A stretch of 64,000 bases of DNA from JAHRVQ01 sp051278195. Its GTDB lineage: Bacteria; Pseudomonadota; Gammaproteobacteria; Pseudomonadales; Azotimanducaceae. Positions 25,698-33,734 of this stretch are shown here, piece after piece. A program made the position numbers and the translations under genes. The notes beneath the pieces were generated by a model. It did not search any database. It saw only the letters and a program-made list of their open reading frames with translations, and was not told where the DNA came from. Position 1 is the stretch's first letter; each line of letters opens with the position of its first letter. The DNA lies in the NCBI GenBank assembly GCA_051278195.1, contig JBNMQM010000007.1:33459-97458 (forward strand), read 5' to 3'.

Positions 25698-26888
25698 GTG
25701 TCCAAAGAGAAGTTTGAGCGGACGAAGCCGCACTTAAACGTAGGCACCATTGGTCACGTTGACCATGGTAAGACAACGCTAACAGCGGCGATCACAAAAG
25801 TCTGTGCAGAAACTTGGGGTGGTACATTCTCCGATTTCGCAGCGATTGATAATGCGCCAGAAGAGCGGGAACGTGGTATCACGATTTCGACTTCACACGT
25901 TGAATATGACTCACCTGCCCGTCACTACGCGCACGTTGATTGCCCGGGACACGCTGACTATGTGAAGAACATGATCACTGGTGCTGCGCAGATGGACGGT
26001 GCGATTTTGGTTTGTTCTGCCGCTGATGGCCCCATGCCACAGACGCGCGAGCACATTCTGCTGTCTAAGCAGGTTGGCGTACCTTACATTGTTGTGTTCC
26101 TGAACAAGGCTGACATGGTCGATGACGAGGAGTTGGTTGAGCTTGTTGAGATGGAAGTTCGTGAACTTCTTGACCAGTACGATTTTCCTGGCGACGACAC
26201 ACCGATTATTATCGGTAGTGCATTAAAGGCGCTTGAAGGCGACCAGTCTGACATTGGTGCGCCGTCCATTATTAAATTGGTTGAAACGTTGGACTCCTAC
26301 ATTCCTGAGCCCGAGCGTGCCATTGACCAGCCATTCCTGATGCCAATCGAAGACGTGTTCTCGATCTCTGGTCGCGGTACGGTTGTCACGGGTCGAATTG
26401 ACCGTGGTATTGTGAAGGTTGGTGATGATCTAGAAATCGTCGGCATCAAGGACACGATGAAGACGACTTGTACGGGCGTTGAGATGTTCCGTAAGTTACT
26501 CGACGAAGGTCGTGCAGGCGAGAACGTTGGTGTTCTGCTGCGTGGTACCAAGCGTGACGATGTTGAACGTGGTCAGGTACTGGCGAAGCCAGGTTCTATC
26601 ACGCCTCATACGAAGTTCATGGGTGAAGTTTACGTTTTGTCGAAAGATGAAGGCGGACGCCACACGCCATTTTTCAAAGGCTACAAGCCTCAGTTCTTCT
26701 TTGAGACGACTGACGTTACGGGTGCTTGTGAGTTACCAGAAGGCACTGAAATGGTGATGCCTGGTGATAACGTGAATTTGGATGTTGAACTGATCGCACC
26801 GATTGCGATGGAAGAAGGTCAGCGTTTTGCGATCCGCGAGGGTGGTCGAACGGTGGGTGCTGGTGTTGTGACAAAGATCCACGCCTAG
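25698..26888 (+). CDS. tufA: elongation factor Tu, copy A
   Basis: Second EF-Tu gene, in its usual place as last gene of the str operon. The 396-residue product is identical to that of the gene at 8949. It begins with GTG where the other has ATG and ends GCC-TAG where the other has GCT-TAA. No difference was seen between, and the flanks are unrelated. GAGGTGAG precedes the GTG. It shares the Glu at the Arg333 position. An intrinsic terminator follows at once. Confidence 0.98.
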   Translation: MSKEKFERTKPHLNVGTIGHVDHGKTTLTAAITKVCAETWGGTFSDFAAIDNAPEERERGITISTSHVEYDSPARHYAHVDCPGHADYVKNMITGAAQMDGAILVCSAADGPMPQTREHILLSKQVGVPYIVVFLNKADMVDDEELVELVEMEVRELLDQYDFPGDDTPIIIGSALKALEGDQSDIGAPSIIKLVETLDSYIPEPERAIDQPFLMPIEDVFSISGRGTVVTGRIDRGIVKVGDDLEIVGIKDTMKTTCTGVEMFRKLLDEGRAGENVGVLLRGTKRDDVERGQVLAKPGSITPHTKFMGEVYVLSKDEGGRHTPFFKGYKPQFFFETTDVTGACELPEGTEMVMPGDNVNLDVELIAPIAMEEGQRFAIREGGRTVGAGVVTKIHA

Positions 26889-26912
26889 CGCAGAGAAGAT
26901 AGTGTTAAGAAA

Positions 26913-26938
26913 AACCGCGATTTACCGCGGTTTTTTTT
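26913..26938 (+). terminator. intrinsic terminator of the str operon
   Basis: AACCGCG, a 6-base loop and CGCGGTT followed by a run of eight T, 25 bases after tufA. It separates the str operon from the TetR gene and S10 operon. Confidence 0.92.
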
Positions 26939-26941
26939 GGT

Positions 26942-27544
26942 CTAAGTTTTGTCCTTAATCGAAGCGACAGCGCCGAGCCCGGCAATGACATACGCCAGCA
27001 CCTTGTCGACTGTTTCGTCTCGAGTCGCCTCATGGGTCGATGCATATTGGGCCGCAGCTATAGAGGCGCCCGATGACATGCTCATGACGAGCTCAGCTTC
27101 CGCTCTGGTGAGCTGGAAACTCTTTGCAGTGAGTCTCACGAGAAAACTTGCTGATCGATTGCTGGCTCGCTTTTGCTGTTCTGAGATAACGACAGCGACC
27201 TCAGGCTGGCTTTGCAATACCGGCAATATACTTCCCGGCGCAAAGTGATCGAAATTACTCAAAATGAATGCGCGAACGGTTTCTTCGAAGCTACTTGCCG
27301 ATTCGACCTCCGCCTGTACTTTTTCAGAAAATGCTGTGTACTCCTGTTTAAGCAAAGCTTGTAGTAGCTCGGAGCGGTTGGCGAAATAGTTATAGACCAG
27401 AGGTGTCGTGATTCCGGCAGCCGCAGCTAGAGAATCCATCGTGAAACTTTGAATCCCCTTGCTTGTGATTAGGTTTCTCGCAGCTTCAAGAATTTGTTTC
27501 TTCCTATTCTCTGGTGATAGTCGAGTTCGGGTTCGCGTCTGCAT
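26942..27544 (-). CDS. TetR-family transcriptional regulator
   Basis: A ~200-residue TetR-type repressor. The helix-turn-helix lies near the N-terminus (RKKQILEAARNLITSKGIQSF, then AAAAGITTPLVYNYFANRSELL). The C-terminal ligand domain is alpha-helical and cannot be assigned a ligand. ATG at 27544 (MQTRTRTRL) is preferred; an in-frame TTG at 27562 would add six residues. It sits backwards between tufA and rpsJ, which adjoin in many relatives. No obvious target gene is adjacent. A CTTGA-N7-TCAAG inverted repeat overlaps the upstream region. Confidence 0.9.
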   Translation of the reverse strand: MQTRTRTRLSPENRKKQILEAARNLITSKGIQSFTMDSLAAAAGITTPLVYNYFANRSELLQALLKQEYTAFSEKVQAEVESASSFEETVRAFILSNFDHFAPGSILPVLQSQPEVAVVISEQQKRASNRSASFLVRLTAKSFQLTRAEAELVMSMSSGASIAAAQYASTHEATRDETVDKVLAYVIAGLGAVASIKDKT

Positions 27545-27548
27545 TGCT

Positions 27549-27565
27549 TGAGTATACGTCAAGGG
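27549..27565. promoter_or_regulatory. possible TetR self-operator
   Basis: CTTGA-GTATACG-TCAAG is an imperfect palindrome of 17 bases immediately upstream of the TetR ATG. TetR proteins often repress their own gene through such sites. Assignment is by position and symmetry only. Confidence 0.4.
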
Positions 27566-28020
27566 ACCTTGCTGAGGGCGAGTCTATTGGCGGACAGAAA
27601 GTTGTTCGGGGATAAATACATCCCGCGAGTCGCTCCCGATGTGCAAGGTGAGTGGAATGGCCGATTCTGCCCATTTTCTCCAAATTGACAGATAAAATTT
27701 GTGTGATGGCGCGCGCCCAGCGTCTACACTATCTTGTGTTTGACAAGTTGGTGTCGCTTTTTAGTGCTTGGAATCACCCTCAATCCGCATTTGCGGACTA
27801 TTCTAGTGTTCCGAGTTCGTTTCGCAGTCCATTCGCATTTTTTTCTTAACTAGAGCGCGTCCCTAAAGATACCCCTCTATAAGTCGCCGCCCTTTATTTT
27901 ACGTACCTCTCGCAGATAGTAGGTGCTCACTTCAATCGTCGCCTATTGCTGGAAATCTGCATTGATGGGATTTCTCAATATTATTTACTCGTAAAGACTG
28001 GATTAAGTCTCAGATATTTG
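27566..28020. other. long non-coding spacer between tetR and the S10 promoter
   Basis: About 450 bases with no convincing gene. A 65-codon plus-strand frame (27652-27849) has no ribosome binding site or recognisable motif. A short perfect hairpin TCCGCA-TT-TGCGGA sits at 27784-27797 without a T-run. TTGACA-like hexamers at about 27672 and 27738 lack a matching -10. Otherwise nothing is visible. Confidence 0.6.
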
Positions 28021-28026
28021 TATAAT
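28021..28026 (+). promoter_or_regulatory. -10 element of the S10 operon promoter
   Basis: A perfect TATAAT with only a weak -35 (TGGATT, 16 bases upstream). Start near 28033 would give a ~190-base leader, close to the E. coli S10 leader length. Confidence 0.55.
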
Positions 28027-28032
28027 TCGCGC

Positions 28033-28222
28033 CCTCTCATACACGTAGAACCTCTAAACAAGGTTGTGTTCGAGATAGGACAACAGGACCTCGATTGGAG
28101 GTCACGGAATGTTTCTTGAAATTAGAGAAACACTTGCTTCGGCAAGATGCTCCTCCCAATAACGGGAAGGGGCTTTTTTGCACTTTAAATTTTAGTACTA
28201 CCGTTTTTGGGAGCGGGCTTAA
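28033..28222 (+). ncRNA. S10 operon leader with tandem hairpins
   Basis: Stable hairpins follow one another: GACCTC/GAGGTC (28087-28103), GTTTCT/AGAAAC (28111-28131), CTTGC-TTCG-GCAAG with a UUCG loop (28133-28146), and a terminator-like hairpin with U6 (28149-28179). In E. coli, L4 binds this leader and causes both attenuation and translational repression. The same control is inferred here from layout; the sequence was not folded by software. Confidence 0.65.
28149..28179 (+). terminator. attenuator of the S10 operon
   Basis: GCTCC-TCCC, a 6-base loop and GGGA-AGGGGC pair with a single bulge, followed by TTTTTT, 44 bases before rpsJ. It looks like an L4-type attenuator. Confidence 0.7.
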
Positions 28223-28534
28223 ATGCAAAACCAAAGAATTAGAATTCGGCTAAAGGCCTTCGATCACCGACTGATTGACGTTTCCACACAGGAAATTGTC
28301 AACACCGCTAAGCGTACCGGTGCTCAGGTCCATGGTCCTATCCCGTTGCCTACCAAAATTGAAAAATTTACGGTCCTGACCTCTCCGCACGTCTACAAAG
28401 ATGCGCGTGACCAATATGAGATCAGAACCCATAAGCGTTTGCTTGATATCGTTGAGCCTACTGAAAAGACTGTAGACGCGCTAACGAAGCTAGACTTGGC
28501 GGCAGGTGTGGAAGTTCAGATTAATCTGGGTTAA
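28223..28534 (+). CDS. rpsJ: 30S ribosomal protein S10
   Basis: A 103-residue S10, identical in length to E. coli. It also binds NusB and NusG in antitermination. It begins MQNQRIRIRLKAFDHRLID, and THKRLLDIVEPTEKTVDAL is typical. ATG at 28223 after GGGAGCGGG. First gene of the operon. Confidence 0.98.
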   Translation: MQNQRIRIRLKAFDHRLIDVSTQEIVNTAKRTGAQVHGPIPLPTKIEKFTVLTSPHVYKDARDQYEIRTHKRLLDIVEPTEKTVDALTKLDLAAGVEVQINLG

Positions 28535-28571
28535 TGCAGGTTATCGAAAAGAGTAGTAACTGGAGTTAAGT

Positions 28572-29207
28572 ATGACCATCGGAATTATTGGCGTTAAGAG
28601 AGGAATGACCCGTATCTTTACTGAAGACGGCGATTCCGTGCCAGTCACCGTCATTGAGGCCACGCCAAATCGCGTGACTCAGCGTAAAACGGTTGAAACC
28701 GACGGCTATGACGCCGTGCAGGTCACCATGGGTGCGATCAAGCCTTCTAAAGTCAGTAAGCCTAAGGCAGGCCACTTTAGCAAAGCTAACGTTGAAGCAG
28801 GTCGTCATCTCGCTGAATTTCGCTGTGAAGCGGAAACAGAGTGTAACGTTGGTGACAGCATCAGTGTTGACAGCTTTGAAGTTGGACAGAAAGTTGATGT
28901 CGCAGGTCAGTCAAAGGGTAAGGGATTCGCCGGTGTTATTAAGCGTTACAACTTCCAGATGCAGGACGCGACACACGGTAACTCGGTTTCACACCGTGCG
29001 CCCGGTTCCATCGGCCAGTGTCAAACACCTGGGCGAGTATTTAAAGGCAAGAAGATGGCCGGCCACATGGGCGCGGTTCGCGTAACAACACAAACCCTCG
29101 AAGTGGTTCGCGTTGATCAAGAAAACAATTTGCTGCTCATTAAAGGAGCAGTACCTGGGGCTAAAGGCGGCGAGATCTTCGTTACACCTGCAGTTAAATC
29201 CCGGTAA
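28572..29207 (+). CDS. rplC: 50S ribosomal protein L3
   Basis: A 211-residue L3 (E. coli 209), an early assembly protein near the peptidyl-transferase centre. Diagnostic stretches are IGVKRGMTRIFTEDGDSVPVTVIE and FAGVIKRYNFQMQDATHGNSVSHRAPGSIGQ. ATG at 28572 with TGGAG upstream. Confidence 0.98.
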   Translation: MTIGIIGVKRGMTRIFTEDGDSVPVTVIEATPNRVTQRKTVETDGYDAVQVTMGAIKPSKVSKPKAGHFSKANVEAGRHLAEFRCEAETECNVGDSISVDSFEVGQKVDVAGQSKGKGFAGVIKRYNFQMQDATHGNSVSHRAPGSIGQCQTPGRVFKGKKMAGHMGAVRVTTQTLEVVRVDQENNLLLIKGAVPGAKGGEIFVTPAVKSR

Positions 29208-29224
29208 TTAGTGGAGTTGGAACA

Positions 29225-29845
29225 TTGAATCTCAATATTTCAGAACCAGGTAAAGGCGTATCAGACAAGGCTGTAGAGCTTTCTGAGACTACTTTCGGGC
29301 GTCAGTTTAATGAAGCTTTGGTTCACCAGGTTGTAGTATCTTATTTAGCCGGCGCCCGTCAGGGCACCCGTGCGCAAAAGACGCGAGCAGAAGTTAATGG
29401 CGGTGGTCGTAAGCCTTTCCGTCAAAAAGGCACTGGTCGAGCGCGTGCAGGTACCATTCGTTCTCCTATATGGAGAGGGGGCGGTCAAACTTTCGCAGCA
29501 AAACCTCAGGACTTTAGTCAAAAGGTGAACCGCAAGATGTATCGCGGTGCAATGCAGTCAATTCTGTCAGAGCTAATTCGTCAAGACCGAATGATTGTTA
29601 CTGAAGACTTCGCAGTTGAAGCCCCTAAGACAAAAGAAGTTCTAGAGCGATTGAAGAGCCTCGACTTGGTAAACGTATTGGTCGTGGTTGAAGAAGTTGA
29701 TGACAATCTCTATCTCGGTGCGCGTAACATTCGCAACGTTGAAGTCATTGACGTTCACGCTGTAAATCCAGTGAATTTGATTGGATATGAGAAGGTCTTG
29801 TTCACTGTTGGAGCGCTGAAGAAAGCCGAGGAGCTTCTGGCATGA
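29225..29845 (+). CDS. rplD: 50S ribosomal protein L4
   Basis: A 206-residue L4 (E. coli 201), which lines the exit tunnel and regulates the S10 operon in E. coli. The tunnel loop RTQKTRAEVNGGGRKPFRQKG and SPIWRGGGQTF are present. The start is TTG at 29225 after TGGAG; no closer ATG exists. It overlaps rplW by four bases. Confidence 0.97.
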   Translation: MNLNISEPGKGVSDKAVELSETTFGRQFNEALVHQVVVSYLAGARQGTRAQKTRAEVNGGGRKPFRQKGTGRARAGTIRSPIWRGGGQTFAAKPQDFSQKVNRKMYRGAMQSILSELIRQDRMIVTEDFAVEAPKTKEVLERLKSLDLVNVLVVVEEVDDNLYLGARNIRNVEVIDVHAVNPVNLIGYEKVLFTVGALKKAEELLA

Positions 29846-30141
29846 ATCAGGAAAGAATGTATAACATTTTGTTAGGCGCGCACATCTCCGAGAAGGCTAC
29901 GATTATTGCTGACGAAGCAAATCAATTTGCATTCAAGGTAGCTAAAGACGCCACCCGCCCAGAGATCAAAGAGGCGGTTGAAAAAATTTATGGGGTCTCC
30001 GTGAAAGAGGTCACCGTATTGAACGTGAAGGGAAAAGTTAAAAGAAACATGCGCGGCGTTAGCCGTAAGCCGAGTTGGAAGAAGGCCTATGTCCGATTGG
30101 ATGATGGTCATGATATCGATTTCGCGAGCGCTGCTGAGTAA
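29842..30141 (+). CDS. rplW: 50S ribosomal protein L23
   Basis: A 99-residue L23 (E. coli 100), at the tunnel exit where trigger factor and SRP dock. YNILLGAHISEKATIIADEANQFAFKVAKDA is typical of the bacterial form. ATG overlaps the rplD stop (ATGA), so translation is coupled. Confidence 0.97.
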   Translation: MNQERMYNILLGAHISEKATIIADEANQFAFKVAKDATRPEIKEAVEKIYGVSVKEVTVLNVKGKVKRNMRGVSRKPSWKKAYVRLDDGHDIDFASAAE

Positions 30142-30183
30142 CTTTAAATAAACGATACCCGAAACAAGTAACGAGTTAATACA

Positions 30184-31014
30184 ATGCCAGTCGTAAAAGC
30201 TAAACCAACATCACCGGGTCGCCGGTTTGTCGTCAAGGTCACTAGCCCCGATCTACACAAGGGTGAAGGCTATCGGCCGCTCCTGGAAAAGAAGAGCAAG
30301 ACCGGTGGGCGAAACAATAATGGCCGTATTACAACGCGTCATATTGGCGGTGGTCATAAGCAGAAATATCGAATTATCGATTTCAAGCGAAATAAAGACG
30401 GTATTGGCGCGGTAGTAGAAAGACTAGAGTACGATCCCAACAGAACCGCCAACATCGCACTTCTTAAGTACCTGGATGGAGAGCGTCGTTACATCATCGC
30501 CCCCAAAGGTATTAAAGCGGGCGACACAGTTCAATCAGGCGTTAACGTACCGATTAAGGCGGGTAACTGCTTACCGTTACGTAATATCCCAATGGGTAGT
30601 GTTATTCATTGTGTTGAGTTGAAGCCTGAGAAAGGCGCACAGTTGATTCGCAGTGCAGGGACTTCCTGTCAGTTGATTGCGAAAGAAGGCGCTTACGTGA
30701 CGTTGCGATTACGGTCTGGTGAGATGCGTAAGATATTGGCAGATTGTCGTGCCACCATGGGCGAAGTCAGTAATTCCGAGCACAACTTGGAGTCGCTGGG
30801 TAAGGCTGGTGCAAGACGCTGGCGTGGTGTTCGTCCAACCGTTCGAGGCGTTGTTATGAACCCGGTTGATCACCCGCACGGTGGTGGTGAAGGTAAGACT
30901 TCCGGTGGTCGTCACCCAGTTTCACCATGGGGTATGCCAACCAAGGGTTACAAGACTCGTAAAAACAAACGCACTGACGGCATGATTATCCGCCGTCGTC
31001 GTTCGACTCGCTAG
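30184..31014 (+). CDS. rplB: 50S ribosomal protein L2
   Basis: A 276-residue L2 (E. coli 273), needed for subunit joining and peptidyl transfer. It has GGGHKQKYRIIDFKR-like N-terminal and the conserved NPVDHPHGGGEGKTSGGRHP near the C-terminus, including the functionally important histidine. ATG at 30184. The usual S10 order continues with rpsS 10 bases later. Confidence 0.98.
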   Translation: MPVVKAKPTSPGRRFVVKVTSPDLHKGEGYRPLLEKKSKTGGRNNNGRITTRHIGGGHKQKYRIIDFKRNKDGIGAVVERLEYDPNRTANIALLKYLDGERRYIIAPKGIKAGDTVQSGVNVPIKAGNCLPLRNIPMGSVIHCVELKPEKGAQLIRSAGTSCQLIAKEGAYVTLRLRSGEMRKILADCRATMGEVSNSEHNLESLGKAGARRWRGVRPTVRGVVMNPVDHPHGGGEGKTSGGRHPVSPWGMPTKGYKTRKNKRTDGMIIRRRRSTR

Positions 31015-31024
31015 GAGATAGACA

Positions 31025-31300
31025 GTGCCACGTAGCTTAAAGAAAGGCCCATTTATTGACCTGCATTTATTGAAAAAGGTCCAGGCCGTTATTGCGACCA
31101 ACGACAAGCGTCCTATTAAGACCTGGTCACGTCGTTCCATGATCTCACCAGAGTTTGTTGGTTTGACTGTTCAGGTTCATAACGGTCGTCAACACATTCC
31201 AGTATTTGTTACCGAAGACATGGTCGGTCACAAGTTTGGTGAATTTTCTATCACTCGTACTTACCGTGGTCATGCTGCGGACAAGAAAGCGCGTCGATAA
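31025..31300 (+). CDS. rpsS: 30S ribosomal protein S19
   Basis: A 91-residue S19 (E. coli 92) in the 30S head. It begins MPRSLKKGPFIDLHLLKKV and contains RSMISPEFVGLTVQVHNGRQH. GTG start at 31025 with AGGAG 6-7 bases before it. Confidence 0.98.
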   Translation: MPRSLKKGPFIDLHLLKKVQAVIATNDKRPIKTWSRRSMISPEFVGLTVQVHNGRQHIPVFVTEDMVGHKFGEFSITRTYRGHAADKKARR

Positions 31301-31318
31301 GGTAAAGAGGACTTGATG

Positions 31319-31651
31319 ATGGAAGTAGGTGCAAGACTCAAAGGCGCAAAGTTATCAGCCCAAAAAGCACGGCTGGTTGCTGACCAGATCCGCGGCAAAG
31401 ATGTTGGCGAAGCGTTGAACATATTGAACTTCAGTACAAAGAAGGGCGCGCATATTGTTCGCAAACTTCTAGAGTCAGCGATCGCAAATGCCGAGCATAA
31501 TGAGGCAGCGGACGTGGACGAATTGAGTGTCTCGAAAATCATGGTAGATGAAGGTCTGACCATGAAGAGAATTAAGCCGCGAGCTAAAGGTCGTGCAGAT
31601 CGAATTTTAAAGAGAACCTGCCATATCACACTGGCGGTTGCAGACAAGTAA
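31319..31651 (+). CDS. rplV: 50S ribosomal protein L22
   Basis: A 110-residue L22, the same length as in E. coli, lining the exit tunnel. The body is KLSAQKARLVADQIRGK and the tip hairpin lies near MKRIKPRAKGRADRI. Three possible starts stand in a row (TTG 31313, ATG 31316, ATG 31319). The last gives the family length and the best distance (8 bases) from AGAGG. Confidence 0.96.
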   Translation: MEVGARLKGAKLSAQKARLVADQIRGKDVGEALNILNFSTKKGAHIVRKLLESAIANAEHNEAADVDELSVSKIMVDEGLTMKRIKPRAKGRADRILKRTCHITLAVADK

Positions 31652-31683
31652 GCAACGGTCACCAGGGCATATAGGAAAGTATT

Positions 31684-32367
31684 ATGGGTCAAAAAGTACA
31701 TCCCACTGGATTTCGACTCGGGATTGTTAAAGAGCACACTTCGATTTGGTATGCGGATGGTCCAGCCTATGCGGACAAGCTCCATATTGATCTGAAGGTT
31801 CGCGCATACCTGCAAAAGAGATTGGCGCAAGCGTCAGTGAGTCGAATAGAGATTCGTCGGCCAGCTCAAACTGCTCGTATTACGATCCACACAGCGCGTC
31901 CTGGTATCGTGATTGGTAAGAAGGGTGAAGACGTAGAGAAGTTACGTCAGACCATCGCAAAGATGATGAAAGTGCCGGTGCACATCAACATCGAAGAAAT
32001 ACGTAAGCCTGAATTGGATGCTTACCTGGTTGCGCAGAATGTCGCGCAGCAGCTCGAGCGTCGAGTTCAGTTTCGTCGTGCCATGAAGCGTGTGATTCAA
32101 AACGCAATGCGTCTTGGCGCTGAAGGCATCAAAGTTCGTGTTGCAGGTCGATTGGGCGGTGCTGAAATTGCGCGATCAGAAAGCTACCACGAAGGTCGCG
32201 TCCCTCTGCATACATTGCGAGCTGATATCGACTACTCGCCAGCAGAAGCGCTGACCACTTACGGCATTATTGGCGTCAAGGTGTGGATCTTTAAGGGCGA
32301 GATTTTGGGAGTCCAAGAAGAGGCCGCTGGGAAAGAAAAGCAAACTAACGTGCAAAGTTTCGGATAA
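31684..32367 (+). CDS. rpsC: 30S ribosomal protein S3
   Basis: A 227-residue S3 (E. coli 233) at the mRNA entry site. It begins MGQKVHPTGFRLGIVKEHTS. The KH domain has RPGIVIGKKGEDVEKLR and the C-terminal domain GTIG-type TYGIIGVKVWIFKGE. ATG at 31684 after ATAGGAAAG. Confidence 0.98.
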   Translation: MGQKVHPTGFRLGIVKEHTSIWYADGPAYADKLHIDLKVRAYLQKRLAQASVSRIEIRRPAQTARITIHTARPGIVIGKKGEDVEKLRQTIAKMMKVPVHINIEEIRKPELDAYLVAQNVAQQLERRVQFRRAMKRVIQNAMRLGAEGIKVRVAGRLGGAEIARSESYHEGRVPLHTLRADIDYSPAEALTTYGIIGVKVWIFKGEILGVQEEAAGKEKQTNVQSFG

Positions 32368-32371
32368 GTAG

Positions 32372-32785
32372 ATGTTACAGCCTAAGCGAACGAAATTTAG
32401 AAAAATGCAGAAAGGCCGTAACCGTGGTCTGGCCCAACGTGGTAGCACGGTTAGCTTTGGTGAGTATGCGTTGAAAGCAGTTGGACGAGGTCGGATGACG
32501 GCTCGTCAAATTGAGGCCGGTCGTCGTGCGATGACTCGTCGAGTAAAGCGTGGTGGTCAAATTTGGATACGAGTTTTTCCAGACAAGCCTATTACTCAGA
32601 AGCCTCTAGAGGTTCGGCAGGGTAAAGGTAAAGGTAACGTTGAATACTGGGTAGCCCAGATCAAACCGGGCAAGATCCTTTTCGAGATGGAAGGTGTAAC
32701 TGAAGAAGTAGCGCGAGATGCGTTCCGCCTAGCGGCGTCTAAGTTTCCATTCCCGACCGCGTTTGTTAAACGAACAGTAATGTGA
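32372..32785 (+). CDS. rplP: 50S ribosomal protein L16
   Basis: A 137-residue L16 (E. coli 136), which helps position tRNA in the A site. It starts MLQPKRTKFRKMQKGRNRG, and GRMTARQIEAGRRAMTRRVKRGG is diagnostic. ATG is 4 bases after the rpsC stop. Confidence 0.98.
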   Translation: MLQPKRTKFRKMQKGRNRGLAQRGSTVSFGEYALKAVGRGRMTARQIEAGRRAMTRRVKRGGQIWIRVFPDKPITQKPLEVRQGKGKGNVEYWVAQIKPGKILFEMEGVTEEVARDAFRLAASKFPFPTAFVKRTVM

Positions 32786-32802
32786 TCTGAGAGACGATTG
32801 GC

Positions 32803-33000
32803 ATGAAAGCATCAGAACTTAAAGAAAAATCGGTTGAAGAACTGAAAGAGGCCATGGTGTCTCTGGCGAAAGATCAGTTTACTCACCGTATGCAGCAATC
32901 GACAGGGCAGTTGAACCAGACCCATGCATTGAAGGCGACAAAAAAAGACATCGCCCGGGTCAAGACTGTGTTGAATGAAAAAAGCAGGGTAAGTGAATGA
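32803..33000 (+). CDS. rpmC: 50S ribosomal protein L29
   Basis: A 65-residue helical L29 (E. coli 63) near the tunnel exit. It begins MKASELKEKSVEELKEAMVSLAKDQF, and the C-terminal helix is KKDIARVKTVLNEK. It overlaps rpsQ by four bases (ATGA). Confidence 0.97.
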   Translation: MKASELKEKSVEELKEAMVSLAKDQFTHRMQQSTGQLNQTHALKATKKDIARVKTVLNEKSRVSE

Positions 33001-33260
33001 GCAAGAGTAGCGAAGCACGCGTAGAGAAGGGCAGAGTCGTCAGCAACAAGATGGATAAAACCATCACTGTGTTGGTTGAACGTCAGATCAAGCACCCGCT
33101 CTACGGTAAATACATCAAGCGTTCAAATAAGATTCATGCTCACGATCCGGAGAATGTTTGCCAGGAAGGTGATCTGGTAACGATTCAAGAAACGCGTCCA
33201 ATTTCCAAGTCGAAAGCCTGGAAGTTGAGCTCCGTTGATCGTAAAGCAACCATTATTTAG
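32997..33260 (+). CDS. rpsQ: 30S ribosomal protein S17
   Basis: An 87-residue S17 (E. coli 84). The motif GRVVSNKMDKTITVLVERQIKHPLYGKYIKRS is typical. Last gene of the S10 operon, coupled to rpmC by an ATGA overlap. Confidence 0.97.
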   Translation: MSKSSEARVEKGRVVSNKMDKTITVLVERQIKHPLYGKYIKRSNKIHAHDPENVCQEGDLVTIQETRPISKSKAWKLSSVDRKATII

Positions 33261-33292
33261 TTCGGCAACCTTTTTACGTTGGAGTTAAGTCA

Positions 33293-33661
33293 GTGATTCA
33301 GACGCAAACATATTTGGATATCGCGGATAACAGCGGAGCGCGTCGTGTGATGTGTATCAAGGTACTTGGTGGATCCAAGCGTCGTTACGCTGGCATCGGG
33401 GATATCATTAAGGTCACGGTGAAAGAAGCAATTCCCCGTGGTCGAGTAAAGAAAGGACAGGTTTTGGACGCAGTTGTCGTTCGAACCAGAAAGGGTGTTC
33501 GTCGGCCTGATGGATCGGTGATCCGTTTTGATGGTAACGCGGCTGTTTTGTTGAATGCTAACAAGCAGCCCATTGGTACTCGAATCTTTGGACCGGTAAC
33601 GCGTGAACTCAGAAACGATAACTTCATGAAAATTATTTCGTTGGCGCCGGAGGTTCTCTAG
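33293..33661 (+). CDS. rplN: 50S ribosomal protein L14
   Basis: A 122-residue L14 (E. coli 123), at the subunit interface and the RsfS docking site; rsfS itself lies at 54850. It begins MIQTQTYLDIADNSGARRVMCIKVLGGS. GTG start at 33293 after TGGAG. First gene of the spc block. Confidence 0.98.
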   Translation: MIQTQTYLDIADNSGARRVMCIKVLGGSKRRYAGIGDIIKVTVKEAIPRGRVKKGQVLDAVVVRTRKGVRRPDGSVIRFDGNAAVLLNANKQPIGTRIFGPVTRELRNDNFMKIISLAPEVL

Positions 33662-33708
33662 AAGGTTCAAACTCGTTTGATAGCGTTTTGGATAGAAAGA
33701 GCAGGCTC

Positions 33709-33729
33709 ATGGCAAATTTGACGGATTGA
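33709..33729 (+). other. possible 6-codon upstream reading frame before rplX
   Basis: ATG-GCA-AAT-TTG-ACG-GAT-TGA (MANLTD) ends 5 bases before the rplX ATG, which lacks a strong ribosome binding site of its own. Translation of the short frame could couple to rplX. It may equally be chance. Confidence 0.3.
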
Positions 33730-33734
33730 GACAG

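Noticed and set aside
27652..27849. A 65-codon frame in the tetR-rpsJ spacer
   Set aside because: No ribosome binding site, no hydrophobic or domain pattern, and unremarkable composition.
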